Origin: Acanthopleura granulata
Taxonomy: Eukaryota; Mollusca; Polyplacophora; Chitonida; Chitonidae
NCBI GenBank assembly: GCA_016165875.1
Contig: JABBOT010000005.1
Span: 26,809,368-26,873,367 of the forward strand
Direction: 5' to 3'
DNA: 64,000 nt
Below the pieces are notes generated by a model. It saw only the letters and a list, made by a program, of their open reading frames with translations, had not been told where the DNA came from and did no database searches. Of this stretch, positions 11,731-24,068 are shown piece after piece (the first letter of the stretch is position 1; every line of letters starts with the position of its first letter). Position numbers and translations under genes: made by a program.

Positions 11731-14700
11731 CATACACCTGACAAACTTGCTCATGTGTGACACAGATATGCACAGTGGATTGGTGGAACACTGCCCTAAG
11801 ATGTCGTGCATTTATGCTGAAGGGTTACATCCCATTGTCCCTCTTTAACGTCCACTTGGACGATGGCCTACTCAGCCAGCAGACAGTGCATGCCGTGGGA
11901 TGGGATATGAGGAATCATCAACCCTCGACAACTCATGTTCAATTCGTGTTCCGCACTTGTTGAACGTCACTTCTCTCGAGCTCAGAATTTCTGATATCCA
12001 ATTCGACGACATGCACTGTTTGTATATTATTTGGTGAGTGCACTCTAGGCATAAAAGATGTGTGCCCTGCGTACCTAGAGTGTGATATCCCTGAGCTGGT
12101 GTTGCTAGTCGTGCTTTGATGCAGAGAATTTAAGAAGGCCTGAAAGTGTGCCTATCGACACAGGTTCTATGTAAATTCTTCTGGCAGCAATACTCAGTCG
12201 TGGAGGGAGCGAAACTAATGATTCCAGTTTTCCACCGCAATGTCGTAGTCTACCTGTTGTGTTGCACAAGAGGATGTAGCCTGCCTGATATTTCTCAAAA
12301 CAAGTATGCATAAATGAGAAAGAACGAGGCCAGGTTAGGCTGTTGTCGACGTCTTGTGGAAATATACCACTACCGTGCAGGCGTTTTGTAAGCAATGCAT
12401 CTGGTAGGATGCATTTGGAAATCAGTCAGTCAGTGTTCTCGTCCGTTTGATGGTGCAAATGAGGTTTCAAACATTCGACGTCTCTCACGTGATATGAGTT
12501 TAGTTGTCACGGACATGTTAGAGGTTGGAACAAAACGGGAACTTACGCCATGAACTGTTTACACGTCAAAATCATTGATAAACTGTTCATGGGCACGATA
12601 CAATTGTGTGCACAGGTAGACTTACAGGGCCGTGTATAGCCATAGAAAGTCAGAACAGCAGTTGCTAATATGTAAACCCTTTCATGCATTTAACCATGGC
12701 TGGGACAACTTTTATTTTATTTGTGAAATCTGTGATCACGAACTATTAGATGCTAAAACTTGGTTCACCTATGGCACAAATTACAGGTTACAGTATTGAC
12801 AATGCAACATGAAGTAAAGAACTCTATTTCTAGCATAACACAACTGTTCAAATGTCGCCAATGAAGTCAACACTGCCGTGATATGGGGAAGATTGATATA
12901 AATATCAGCTCACAGTAGCACAGTTCCCAGTTACCTGTAGGTCTGTCTAAAACAACAAATACTATGTACGCACTCTAGTAAAGTTCTATTTGCGCCTCTT
13001 CCTGGGATATCAAGTAAAGTGGCTACATAAGTGACATCAGTTTCTACACGTTGACTAGTAAAACAAGTAGTCCTTGTTTCGGTTTATCCACGACACATCA
13101 GAACTGTAGAAACCGCTAAGAACAGACTATTATTCAAGTCAATGTGCTCTGATTGGATTAATTCCTTAATAAACGCGCTAGGCATTTTTGAGTGATCCAG
13201 GTTTGTGTGGCGCTGTTCCGAATTATTTCAGCATGCAGAGCCCCAAAAAGCGCACACCCTACCAATATAATAAATCTGTTATTTTGAATATCTTTAATTA
13301 CTCGAAAGCAGTCGTGGGTTTCGATACATGAGATTACCTTCAGAGAGACACAACTCTGACCGTGAATTGTCCGATTTTATTTACGATCCTAGTAAATATA
13401 TCATGGCACGCTTTTAATACTGTAAACAAGACAGTCTTCAGAATCTGCCTGGGAGGGATCCGAAGTATACACATAGAAACTCGAGATATATTCATATGAA
13501 AGCTATAAAAATTGTCCTTTCACCGTTTTAAGTCAATGTAGAAGAAATGGTCATAACCGGAGAAGGCACATCCTTCACTTGAAGGTTGTCTGAACTTGTT
13601 AAGGCTGTTTTTTCAATTTTCCATGTAAATAGTAGTTGTTTTGTAGCAGAACAAATAAGTTCTGAACGACCCCACCGCTGCGAGATGTTGTTTCAGAGAA
13701 AGAGCAGCTGTGCGCGTAGTAAAAAAAACAGGCTTCAATTGTAGGTGGATTCTTAAAGATTGGACACGTTTCAATGAAGAATAAGGAGCTCAAAATTATA
13801 TACCGTATGACAACTCCACTTAGAATACCAACAAAATTTCACCACTAATTACCTTTCCTTTCAATATAAAATAACAGGAGATCAGTCGTGTGAAACTTTA
13901 AATAAGTGGGACTTCCTTAATAAACATGAATGGCTATGTAATCCATAGGTTATTTCAAGGTGATGATAACTCTTTTCTACGCATCAGAATGCACATTTTC
14001 CAGTCAAACTGGTTAACAGGCATTGTTGTGTACTTCACTTCACTGACCAGAAAAAGGAGCAAATTGACAAGTGTCCTTCTCTGCGGTCGGCGGAATTTAT
14101 CTCTATTCCGCAATAAATACACAGAATTGAGGACTGGAGGTGATTAGAAAAGACAAACGATCTTGGACTGATTCCAAATAAATGTACGATAATTTGTCAT
14201 TTGCTCGTTGTGGAGAGAAAGCCATAGACGGGAAATCTCTACCCCCAAGTGGGAATATCTAGCGGGAAGAAAGTGATGTATGACGACAATTCCCAGATGT
14301 GCAGGTAAATTTATTTCTTTATGATAAAGATTTATAAAAGTATTGCCAACTAGTCTCTCCCACGTCCTATGTGGCCATTTCAAAGGTCCCATCAACAGAG
14401 GGCTCGAACTAACGGGAAAGTTACCACAAGGGAGGTAATTCAGTGGATGCAAAATGCTTCGAAGTTTACTAAGATTAGTCACAGCTACAGTAACGCCAAA
14501 TGCAACAAATCCCTCTTCCATTCCGCTCAATAAATGGATAACTTCTCATGGGGTGTTTCGTGTACTGAATTGCTTGAAATTTTACCAGTAAGATCAAAGT
14601 TATATTTGGAATAAATAGGGGCGGGGCGTTCAGAATCTGTTTAAGTATGCTTTACATGGGGCTAGGAGTAGATATATCGTGCTGCATACTATCGCCACGT

Positions 14701-16423
14701 TTTACTTGTGAACAATAGCAATCAAAGCGCAACAGAGATTATGAACAACCTCTACATTCCTCCTCGGTGGACGATTCGGATACAAATTCAATTTGTACTG
14801 CGCCAAAAACATTCTTCGCTTCTTCAGTCATCATCAAACTCTGTTGGGCCAAATTCACAAATATGTTTTAACACTGACATGCGTGTGAAGGTACTAAAAT
14901 GCGATCAACGCCTACTTAAACTTAATCAGCGATTCATGAAATGTGATTAGAAACCACACGACTAAACTTTAAACAAGCATGTCTAAACAGCAAAAGAAAG
15001 CTTAATCGTCGATGCAGGGTATGTTATCTGTCTAACTAGGTACTTAATGTTGGAAATCCCTGTCATTGTCGTGCAGGGCGGTGCTGACAAGGATGTTCTG
15101 ACAGTTTTGTAGTTCGCTCAGGAGGAAGCCAATGAAGAGGAGAATATACGCTTTGTTTCCTTGAGGGTTTACGTGTTTCTCAGAACAGAATACATCCCCT
15201 AAGAAATTATGATAACACTGGTCTCGTTGTTACGGAGAAAATCGTTTTTCCTTTATCCTTTGCAGGGAAAATGGCAAAGGAGTTGTTCCTGTAGTTTACA
15301 CTGGGGAACGTTGAGTCTGGGATCGGCTTCTCAGAGATACAGTTTATTGTGAATAACTTACGCACAGAGACAGTCGACATTATAGGCAAAGCAGCCAACT
15401 TCGTCTAGAGAGTTACCAATCAGGCCCAACAAACCGTTAACTGTTCCAGCATGATTTTCAGCCACATAGCCGAACGTTGCCTGGCATTATTGAAGGTGCT
15501 GCCTGACGGCCTCCTGTAGTCACTTAATCGGTGCTGGGGATAAGATTCCATCGCATAGCAAGCCAGGCGGTCTGTGACATATTTTATGCAAATAAAATTA
15601 ATACGATATATGTAAAAAGATAGGTTGTGGAGTGACATTAAATATAAAGGATCAATATTTATAGGAAACAAGATACTGGGAGGAAAAGTTAGCTAAAAAA
15701 TAGTGGCCAAATGCTGAAGCGTTGTGACAACACCGTGGCACCTGATTTTTTATTTACCTCAATAATAAATCATGTTGAAAGACAGGATTTCGCTTCAGAT
15801 GAATTGTTAACCTCATGTTTCAAATATAAAACTGTCGCTGCACGGTTGGATATTTCTCGCCACGCTTTTAGTCCACATGCAATATAATAATTTTCTACTT
15901 ATCGCGTCATAGTGAAGTACCGAACAATGAAACGGCTGGCGTTTATCCTAAAGGTTTCTACCATGGGTGGTTAATGGTTTGTGAGGTGCGGTTTGTTTTT
16001 CATACCCTTGTTGTACCCTGTGCGAGTTTGTGTAAGGCAAGGTTTGAAGAATCTGTTTTCATTTATACACATGATGGGACTCCAAATCCAAATTTGGGCG
16101 ATTTTTATCTCTGTAAATGAAATGAATATTTCAAATCATACGAATAATATACTAAATGTGCGATTTATTCAGACATAAAATCGGGTGCAAACCTGAGATT
16201 TTTTTGGGGGGGGGGGGGGGGTATACGCTGTCGAACATATTACTTTACCTCAATGGCGGTGTAATACTGTTAGAGAACAGCAAGAGTAAATAGACATGGT
16301 ACAACAGATTCCCGACGTCTCCTTGGGGAACAATCGAACCAAGTGCTGGACTGGAACCGGATTAGTAATGTGATGATTTGCTATGGCTTACAGAAAAATA
16401 TGATCACAACTAGTACATAACAT
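11731..16423. other. intergenic or intronic; poly-G tract
   Basis: No gene is supported. A homopolymer tract of 16 G, preceded by 7 T, lies at 16199-16221. The 128-codon minus frame at 14144-14530 has no domain and no neighbouring exon that I can recognise. Confidence 0.5.
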
Positions 16424-16660
16424 ATTTATTTATTGGATTGGTGTTTAACGCCGTACTCAATAATATTTCACATATAGGATTGTGGCCACCCTTATTATGG
16501 TTTGGAGGAAATCGGCTAGTTACCGGGGAAAAAGCCACGACCATCCGCAGGTTGGTGGCCTACCCTCACACTTTCGGCCGGAAAAGAAGACAACAGGAGC
16601 GGTACTTGAACTCACGGTGGCCCTATTCGAGAGAGGCTTCTGGGTCATCACGCTGCACTA
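16424..16660 (-). mobile_element. SINE family 1
   Basis: On the plus strand it starts with the TTTATTTATTGGATTGGTGTTT tail complement. It continues through 'cgccgtactcaataatatttcac', 'ccacgaccatccgcaggttg' and 'cttgaactcacggtggcc', and ends in 'cactagggc'. The B-box region (GAGTTCAAGT on the minus strand) is recognisable; the outer head is degraded. Confidence 0.8.
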
Positions 16661-18299
16661 GGGCACTATACATCTCCGCCACGGACGCTCCGCTGCATTA
16701 CGTATTACCCATGTAAAAGCCACTACGTGAATAATCACACAAACGAAAGACAAGTCCATATAAAGTACCCATGGAGCTGTATTCAAGAAAGGGTAAATCC
16801 ACTGGAAAAGATCCCAGCTGTATTTCAGGAAGGGATAAATCCATTGTCATATATAGAACTCTATTCAAGAACGTGTATAATCCTGAAGATGCGTAGCAGC
16901 AGATTTCATGGAGCAAATCTTAGTTCATCACCTGCTTAATCCACAACACCAATTACCTGGAACGGTAGATAGAGGGTACGAGACACATGTACAATCCCTC
17001 GAACTACACGGTCTAGAAAGCTTTGAGCTACGGAAGAAATGGATTCTGTAGGATATAATCTAACGCAGAACACTGCAACATCAATTTCTCGTGTACACAC
17101 ACTGGTGAGTGTCCTTTTATATGTATATGTGTACCTCATGCCAAAACTAGAAGATAATCTAGCAGAAATTATTGCTTCTATGGCCTTTAACACAGACTGC
17201 AGCCATTAGTACAGCGCAACAAAGTCACGTCGTTGTGCATGTTGGACAGGCACAGCAGCCACCATGCACAGTGTATGCTGAGAAATCGAGTGCACTTGTA
17301 TTTGAATAACAGTACACACAAACGCGGGCTTTTTCCACTACACAGATTCGTTCTGATTTCTTACTTCAATTAGCCGCAGCCATTGGCGAGAAAGATCGCT
17401 GTCAGACCATCTGTAATTCTCTCGGCAGACGGAACTTTCAATACAGGACGCCCTCGAATCATTCAACATCTGACCAGCAGTTATCTTTCCGCCCACCGTT
17501 TGTTTGGTGTAGTACAACTTTGGCACTGGGACATTCGAGAAACCGTATGCTTTCGGAGGAATCAGGCTATCTCCGGATTTTCGCGATAGACCTAAGTGAG
17601 AGTGTATCACTTGCCAATACTATCTTGGAAGCAGAAGTGACGTGATATTACTGCCTACCCCCAACGGTTAAACATTACCACTTTACTATTAGCAGCACCC
17701 AGTCCTTTCATTTATGGAATATGCCTGGGATATGCTTGATGGGTCTTGACGAAACTGAAATAAGACATTTTGTCCAGGTGCCTATTCGAATTGGTGTAGA
17801 GGGGGTTTGCGAATGGATGTGGAGGTGGTTGGGAGTGGGGTGGGGGTGGTCAAGTGATATGACGAGGAACAATTTTCCATTGCTCACATCAAATCTGCAC
17901 TCAGCTGGCTATCTGTTTATTTATTACATTGGTGTTTCTGTGTCAGATGTCTCAGTGTTATTAATAACATTCTTCAATGTATTTTGAAGGACACGTCAGT
18001 AGATTAGTGTTGGAAGATGCATGTGTCGTAGCTTTCAAATCGTACTTGTGCAAGACACAAAGTTTTAATATATACTTGCAGTAGTCCTGCATCTGAAACC
18101 TGGAGTAAGAACCATAGCCGCGTCCTGGACAAATTCATCATCTTGGAATTTTTTATTCTTAAAAGTAGACTACATAATATTCCAAGAAAGCAGAAAGTGT
18201 TTATCTGCTCAGTTATAAGAGCGCACCTGTTACACGCCAACCTCAGGTGTGGTACATCCAGCTACTAAACAAATATCAATCACCATGGGAGACGTGATC
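16661..18299. other. intergenic or intronic; G-rich patch
   Basis: No supported gene. At about 17801-17848 the plus strand is G-rich, with runs of 5, 3, 4 and 5 G, but the first run lies too far from the others for a classical G-quadruplex motif. Confidence 0.45.
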
Positions 18300-18540
18300 C
18301 CTAGCACAAGGCTGACTTGTAACCGGGCAGCAATTATTTTCGGCTTCAGGTATTGGCGACAAAATGTAATTGCCATCTCACGGCAAACAGCCAATTAATT
18401 TCATTAGAAGCTAATGACCCTTGTCCGGAAGGCCCGGGCAGTAATTAGAGTTTTAGTTAGTAGCACGCACCGTGAGTCAGTGATATAACCCGATGTTCAT
18501 TAAATCCCTAATTAGCAATTGTCTGAGATCTGTTCGTTTT
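18300..18540. promoter_or_regulatory. candidate enhancer-like non-coding block
   Basis: No open frame. It is dense in homeodomain-type ATTA cores: CCAATTAATTTCATTAGAAG, CTAATGAC, CAGTAATTAGAG and CCCTAATTAGCAATTG. The composition is less AT-simple than the flanks. The regulatory role is inferred from motif density alone. Confidence 0.25.
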
Positions 18541-18955
18541 GATTGCAGGCAAAAATTCATCAGGCGATTTGTATGTTGAACAACATTGAGGTAATACCTA
18601 CGCTTGCCACTCTGTTCATATAGTTATTTGTTTGATGTTTAACACCATTCACAAGAAGGAGTTTATGCGTTGAGAAAAACGGTGCAAAGTGCCAAACCCT
18701 GACTGTAACAGCTACGTGAGAAACTCCTCTTTTCACATTACAACTGAAATAGTGAAAGCTGAATTCCAGAGGGTAACTAGTTTGTGGCAGAGACGCAAAG
18801 GCGAGGATATCTCCCTGTAGTTTAAGTTTAAACATTGTACAAAAGTGAGAAAGCAAAATCAAAAACTTATTTACCCTTGCAAACTACCCACCATACGCTG
18901 AATGAAGTTTCAAGGAAAATGGCTGAAAAGTCAACAGCGATCTGGTGGCCTGACC
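18541..18955. other. intergenic or intronic, nothing firm
   Basis: A faint tail-like stretch 'tttgtttgatgtttaacacc' at about 18628-18647 may be a SINE family 1 relic. Nothing else was seen. Confidence 0.4.
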
Positions 18956-18967
18956 TAAAACAAACCA
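18956..18967 (+). repeat. target-site duplication, left copy
   Basis: The 12-mer TAAAACAAACCA is identical to 19201-19212 and sits exactly at the 5' end of the SINE at 18968. Confidence 0.7.
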
Positions 18968-19200
18968 GGGGCCTCCGTGGCTCAGTCGGTTAGCGCGCTT
19001 GCGCGGCGTAATAACCCGAAACCTCCCACCAATGCGGTCGCTGTGAGTTCAAGTGCAGCTCATGCTGACTTCCTTTCCGGCTGTACCTGGGAAGGTCTGC
19101 CAGCAACCTACGGATGGTCGTGGGTTTCCTCCGGGCTCTGCCCGGTTTCCTCCCACCATAATGCCGTCATATAAGTGAAATATACTTGAGTACGGCGTAA
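18968..19200 (+). mobile_element. SINE family 1, full length, tRNA-like head
   Basis: The best preserved plus-strand copy. The head GGGGCCTCCGTGGCTCAGTC carries a pol III A-box (TGGCTCAGTCGG, fitting TRGCNNAGYNGG). A B-box-like GAGTTCAAGTGC lies at about 19045. The core 'ggtctgccagcaacctacgg', 'tcgtgggtttcctccgggc' and 'tttcctcccaccataatg' follows, then 'ataagtgaaatatacttgag'. The element is flanked by a perfect 12-bp direct repeat. The family resembles the tRNA-derived SINEs with a shared core described in molluscs (MetaSINE or Nin-DC type). I did not verify the exact family. Confidence 0.9.
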
Positions 19201-19212
19201 TAAAACAAACCA
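19201..19212 (+). repeat. target-site duplication, right copy
   Basis: Perfect 12-base match to 18956-18967. The usual SINE tail also contains TAAAACACCAA-like sequence, so part of the match could be tail rather than duplicated target. Confidence 0.65.
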
Positions 19213-19416
19213 CAATAGGTGTGCGGTTACTTGTTAGAATTGTCGAGGAGTAAATAACGCTGAGCTGCATCAGGGACTCCTGGTGTGTTGACGTGACAAA
19301 GTGCTGACGAAGCTAAGAAGAGAATGGGACCACTACCATCTGCTTCTTTAGCAACTAATGACCACGGATTTGTTCAGGTGATGCTGATTGTAGTGAATTA
19401 CCTAGGTTTCGCTGTG

Positions 19417-19566
19417 TGTTTATGCTGGCTTCGTCTTCGGTCTTAGGAGGGAAGGTTTGCTAGCAAGTATCCCATGACCGTGGATTATCCCAAGTCGGGT
19501 TTATGTTTGCGTAAAACCCCAATACACAAACAAATGAATTAATGATTAAATAAATAAATAAATGAT
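19417..19566 (+). mobile_element. SINE family 1, decayed, with internal deletion
   Basis: Recognisable blocks are 'tgctggcttcgtcttcgg', 'ggtttgctagcaagtatcc', 'gaccgtggatt', then 'gcgtaaaaccccaatac' and an AAATAAATAAATAAATGATT tail. Part of the core is missing. Confidence 0.55.
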
Positions 19567-20168
19567 TATGACCTAACGCCACATAAGCAGTGTTTCAGCC
19601 GTATCATGGCGATTTTGACATGAACTGACACATGAAAGAATTCACACAATGACAGTGTGAAGAGGTGAAATGTGAAAAGTTGAAAGAAAATAAAACAGTA
19701 TAAACGAAAATTTCGCGGAAAGTTATTCTAACATGATGATGTTTTATAATAGAAGTAATGGTTTCATTCACTAAGCCAACTCCAGTATAAATTGTTGCAG
19801 GATAGGAAGTTTTTGTTAAGCCGTGTTTTCATTTTGATAGCGGTTACTGTTTTATAACGGTTTTAAGCCACAAAGGCTCTCAACAAATTGTCGAGAAGAT
19901 GTTTTCAATAACTGACACAAGACACATGAAAAATATGAGCTAGCCAAGATCAACAATTTTACTTATTACGGATAGCACTGCATTAGTTGAAGTCCTGAAC
20001 AGATTTCGTCTAGACAATATTGTTTCAAACTCTATCGTGACCCAGGGCTCCATTGCGGGTAACTAATATCTGTGTAAGTGCTCATCAAAGTGGAAACAGA
20101 AAGAAACCATTAACATGATGTAGCCTGAAGTGGTTAGAATTTGTCCTCGATGTATTTTCATCACCATT
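19567..20168. other. intergenic or intronic, nothing recognised
   Basis: No gene, RNA or repeat that I can support. Confidence 0.5.
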
Positions 20169-20390
20169 GCGGTCAGAAGTGCCCGCATCAGGCAATCCTA
20201 AAGTGTACATTGAGGTTAGCAGCCGACCTCTGATTTACAATGAGGTCAGACAGTGTGCATCAATCAGCGCTAAAGTGTACATTGGGGTCACAGTGTCTGC
20301 ACCAGCCAACCCTAAAGTGTACACTGAGGTAAGCAGTGCCTGCGCCAGCCAACCCTAAGGTGAAGAATGACGTCCGAAGCACCCCCACCG
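20169..20390 (+). repeat. minisatellite, about 42-bp unit, about 5 units
   Basis: Degenerate tandem units start at about 20169, 20212, 20242 (after a shortened unit), 20284 and 20326. They share 'ccaaccctaaagtgtacatt' followed by 'gaggtcagcagtg'. The short frame across it (20167-20358) is a product of the repeat. Confidence 0.75.
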
Positions 20391-23300
20391 ACAGTATTTT
20401 AGGACTTCAGGCGAATAAAGTGATACCTGTGAGTCGATGTGCACTACACTCTGACTGACCAGTGTAGACCCACATCAGCTGTTTGTCTAGTTTTGCCAAC
20501 GATATCATCGATCAACCGCTATCAGAAATTTGAATGGATTTGTCTCAGTGGACAAGAATTATCAGGCCCGGAGGGTTCAGGGGTGGTAGATTTAGGTACA
20601 GTGCTTTAAGGTGAAGGTGTAAATAAACTGACAGATTAATTGGGAAGACAATTTAAGGACAAACATCGAGCTGAAGTTTTTTATAGGCATCGTGATGAGC
20701 TTGTCAGCCTACTCTTATTTTCTACATGTCATTCACATTTGCCAGAGATCGTAGTGACATCGGGCTCTTTTGAAGAAGAATTTTACATACATATCTCCCA
20801 AAAATGTGTAAGATCAGAGGAAGCTAGAATCTAAACAGAATTAAATGTATGTTGTTTTCTGATTCCGATATGCCATGTTTTTTTTTACTTTAAATTATCA
20901 TTTTGCCCCTATGTGGAGACCAGTAGTTTAACTGAACTGTTCGTCTCATTACTAGTGATAAATAGGGAATTGGAGCCCACTCCTTACAGCCAATGTTCAT
21001 GTAACGTCATCCATATTTCATTGTTTTACACCGAAGAAAAGATCGTGCTCTGTCAAAAGATAGCTAAGCATAAAAATGCCGATGCACGACAGTTTCGGCT
21101 CCTACCAGAGAACTTCTCTATGTCATATTCTACAGATATATAGATTTCCTGCTTCATGTTTAGTTGATTCAATATATATATATATAGTCGAAGGAATTTG
21201 AGTTATTGTGGAAGTCATCTTCTCTAGTGACATTACGCGTAGATAGCATGGCCGACAGCCGTGCCAAGAGGTATAACATGAAACAGTTTTATCTTCACAA
21301 TATCAAAACTTATTAATCCTGATAGCTGCTATGCTTTTTAATTTGTATTTACCCGGATTACTGATTTGCCCATTGGGCAAGAATAGCCGAATACCAGTCT
21401 TTTGAAAATGACCAGATGAACGATAAGCAGCTTTTAAGTGACGAAATCAAGGAGTAGAAAGCCAATATCTCATTATGTTAGGCAGCCAGAGGACTCGATA
21501 CATCTCTTTCTTCTGAGCATCCCTGTTGGACTTCAAAGGTTTGGTTCCCCGGCAATTTTTTGCCTCAGCTCTTACACGGCATGCCATAATCTTAAATATC
21601 TTACAAGTTCAATAAATCATGATTACTTAGATCTTTATCACTTCTAGCTAAATAATTCTATTTCAGCAAAAAAGACCTAAAGTGAAGAGCCTCGTTCAAT
21701 TTTATCCCAAGGTAATCCAAATACCCGTGGGTAGACCATCTTCATCTATAAGTTGCACCTCCAATAATTGTTATCGAAATCCATAATATGCAACATTTTC
21801 ATTAAAAAGGTTAGTTACTTTCATGTCTTGTAAGCCAGTGCTAGCTGACAAATAAATTGAGCTAAATTCCCTTTAAGTTTTACGAGTAATGTTTCAAATA
21901 GTTCATCGCATAATCAGAGCTAAAATTGTCGAAAATTATGTACGAAAAGAGAAAAGTTCCTGTCTCTAGACAATCTTTATTTCTGTGACATTCCCATGCA
22001 GTAGCTTGCCATTTCTTGTCAGTTTAATGCCTCACATCGAGAGTCCGTCTCGATGTCGGGAAATCCGAGATTAATTCCGGGTGGTGTCATACCTAAGACT
22101 TTAAAAATGGTATAAGTTGCTGCCTCGGTTTATTGGAGCAAAGATACCTGGTTACGCGGTGCCATATCCGATTGAGGTGCAGAATTGTTCTTCCTTGATC
22201 TCGCTTGTCATGCGCCATAGCTGTGCTTTTAAAGCTTCAGATTTCCCTTATCAGCCATTTGTACTGGTGCATTCAGCTTTACACCACACAAATCTGTACA
22301 TACATTTGCAAGACATTTGCTTCTCTCTGAATTTGCGTTACCCTATATTGTTGTAAGGTGACGCCATGGGTGAGCATCCAGGTCGAGATGAACGCCTCGT
22401 GTTTCATCACCAACGTGTGCATATTATCCCCGTCCCATGACCACAGCCATCGGTTTTACCGCTATATTTAGAGATTGCATGTCATGCGACCTACGCCCCA
22501 ATCAATTTTAGCGATATGATGTTGACATGCCTCGAACAGAAAACATCTGCTTTTGACCTTTTCCCACAAATAAACAGAGAAAGTGTCATATCTCCACGAC
22601 ATCAGGTGTAGTTAGAACCTAAGGCAGTTATTGTCGGTGACAGTGTGATAGTGGGCAGCATAAATCTAAGTATTATCATTGTCAGAAAGTCCAGGATATC
22701 CTCTACAGTGTGGTAGCACATGTGCTCAGAGTATAACGCCGTCTGTCTAAGCTGTCGGAAAATTCCGTTCACTTCAATGTACCTTGGATGGATGAACTGA
22801 GCTTAGCGTGCAATAAACGGTGCATGTTCAACCAGACGATACGTAGGATCGTGTGGTTTAGTTTCCAGTAAATGGTCAACAATGTAAGAAGGCTTTTACT
22901 CGGAATTGTTTTGACAAGGCGTACATCAAGGCAAACCACTTCCGTGATGGAAGTCACTGATCAGCTCGGGCCCACCTTCTCCCAATATGGGAGGAGGAAG
23001 GGGTTATTCTGTCAAGTGGCCAGGAACCCGTCTTTGTGTAACATATGTAACACATCCGTGCGTCCAGTACGTTTCTTGAGGCTTAATACACTTTCCATAT
23101 GGCACTCATAACCCAGCTTTCCATTCTCGGGAAGATCCGTATGAAATATTCAACACATCAGAGCTGTATGCATTCCCGAGAGCTTTGCCTTTTGAGGCAG
23201 CTGTCTCGTATTTTGATCCCACATAGATAGCCTCTGATGTTTATCCACAGGAATGTTGCTGGACATTGAAATGTATACAGCGGAAGTAAACCGCAGTCCA

Positions 23301-23930
23301 GACCTAAATGACTGGTATGCATACTTGGAATTAAGAGCATCTTAAATGTCAAAAAAGCATTAATGTGTCTTTGTTCAAAACCATCATTGTCTACCAAATA
23401 TTATTATGCCAATTCTGGCTTTCAAAGAAAAAAAATGATATCTAGCGTTAGGCATGTGAACGGGTAGCTCCTATTTCCTGATGCTTCCCTGTCCAAAACT
23501 AACAAAATCAGCACACATGTAAGAATCTGTAAAACGACCAGGACAGTTCAACAATGGCTTTACGATCTGACGTTCTCCCAGTGTCGACAATCTATGCAGT
23601 AGCTATATAGTGTTCAGCAGAACCTAAAGCTACAATCATGTAAATTTGCACAATGGCCTTTGGTGGCTTTACTGAGTGGGAGATGTGGGATCAATACCCA
23701 TCTACGAGTTGTTAATTCAGCGTACATGTGGATGAATAGAAGTAGGGAATTCCCATTTCGAAAGCTTCCATGAACAGGGCACAACATCTTTGACTGACGT
23801 GTTTTCCAACCACCTTATCGCGGGTGTAATCGGTGGTCAACATTCGAAAAGGATTCCATTTTACTTCATGAAAGTACAACGTGCACAATATAACACCTTT
23901 ATGGAAGGCCAGATGTAAACACAGGTATTC
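20391..23930. other. intergenic or intronic; short TA microsatellite
   Basis: No supported gene. A TA run lies at about 21172-21186. The frames of 60-80 codons here have no domain. Confidence 0.5.
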
Positions 23931-24068
23931 GCCAGCATTATGATGGGTGAAACCCACGACCAACCGCAGGTTCCTGGTGCTCTTCCCACGCACGGCCAAA
24001 GAGGAAGCAAGTTTGAGGTGCAGTTGAACTCACAGCCACCGCCTATGTGAGACACACCTGGGTCATTA
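23931..24068 (-). mobile_element. SINE family 1, tail missing
   Basis: The plus strand shows 'ccagcattatgatgggtgaaacccacgac', 'ccgcaggttcctgg', 'ttcccacgcacggcc' and 'gttgaactcaca', ending 'acctgggtcattaa'. The tail and its neighbour block are absent. The two overlapping minus-strand frames here are explained by this element. Confidence 0.75.

Noticed and set aside
14144..14530. 128-codon minus frame
   Set aside because: No domain, no conserved motif and no exon neighbours. The length is within expectation for 64 kb of random frames.
17801..17848. G-quadruplex
   Set aside because: Only three adequate G runs are closely spaced; the fourth is about 25 bases away.
18968..19060. Possible genuine tRNA gene
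   Set aside because: A and B boxes exist, but the cloverleaf is not complete and the sequence runs straight into the SINE core.
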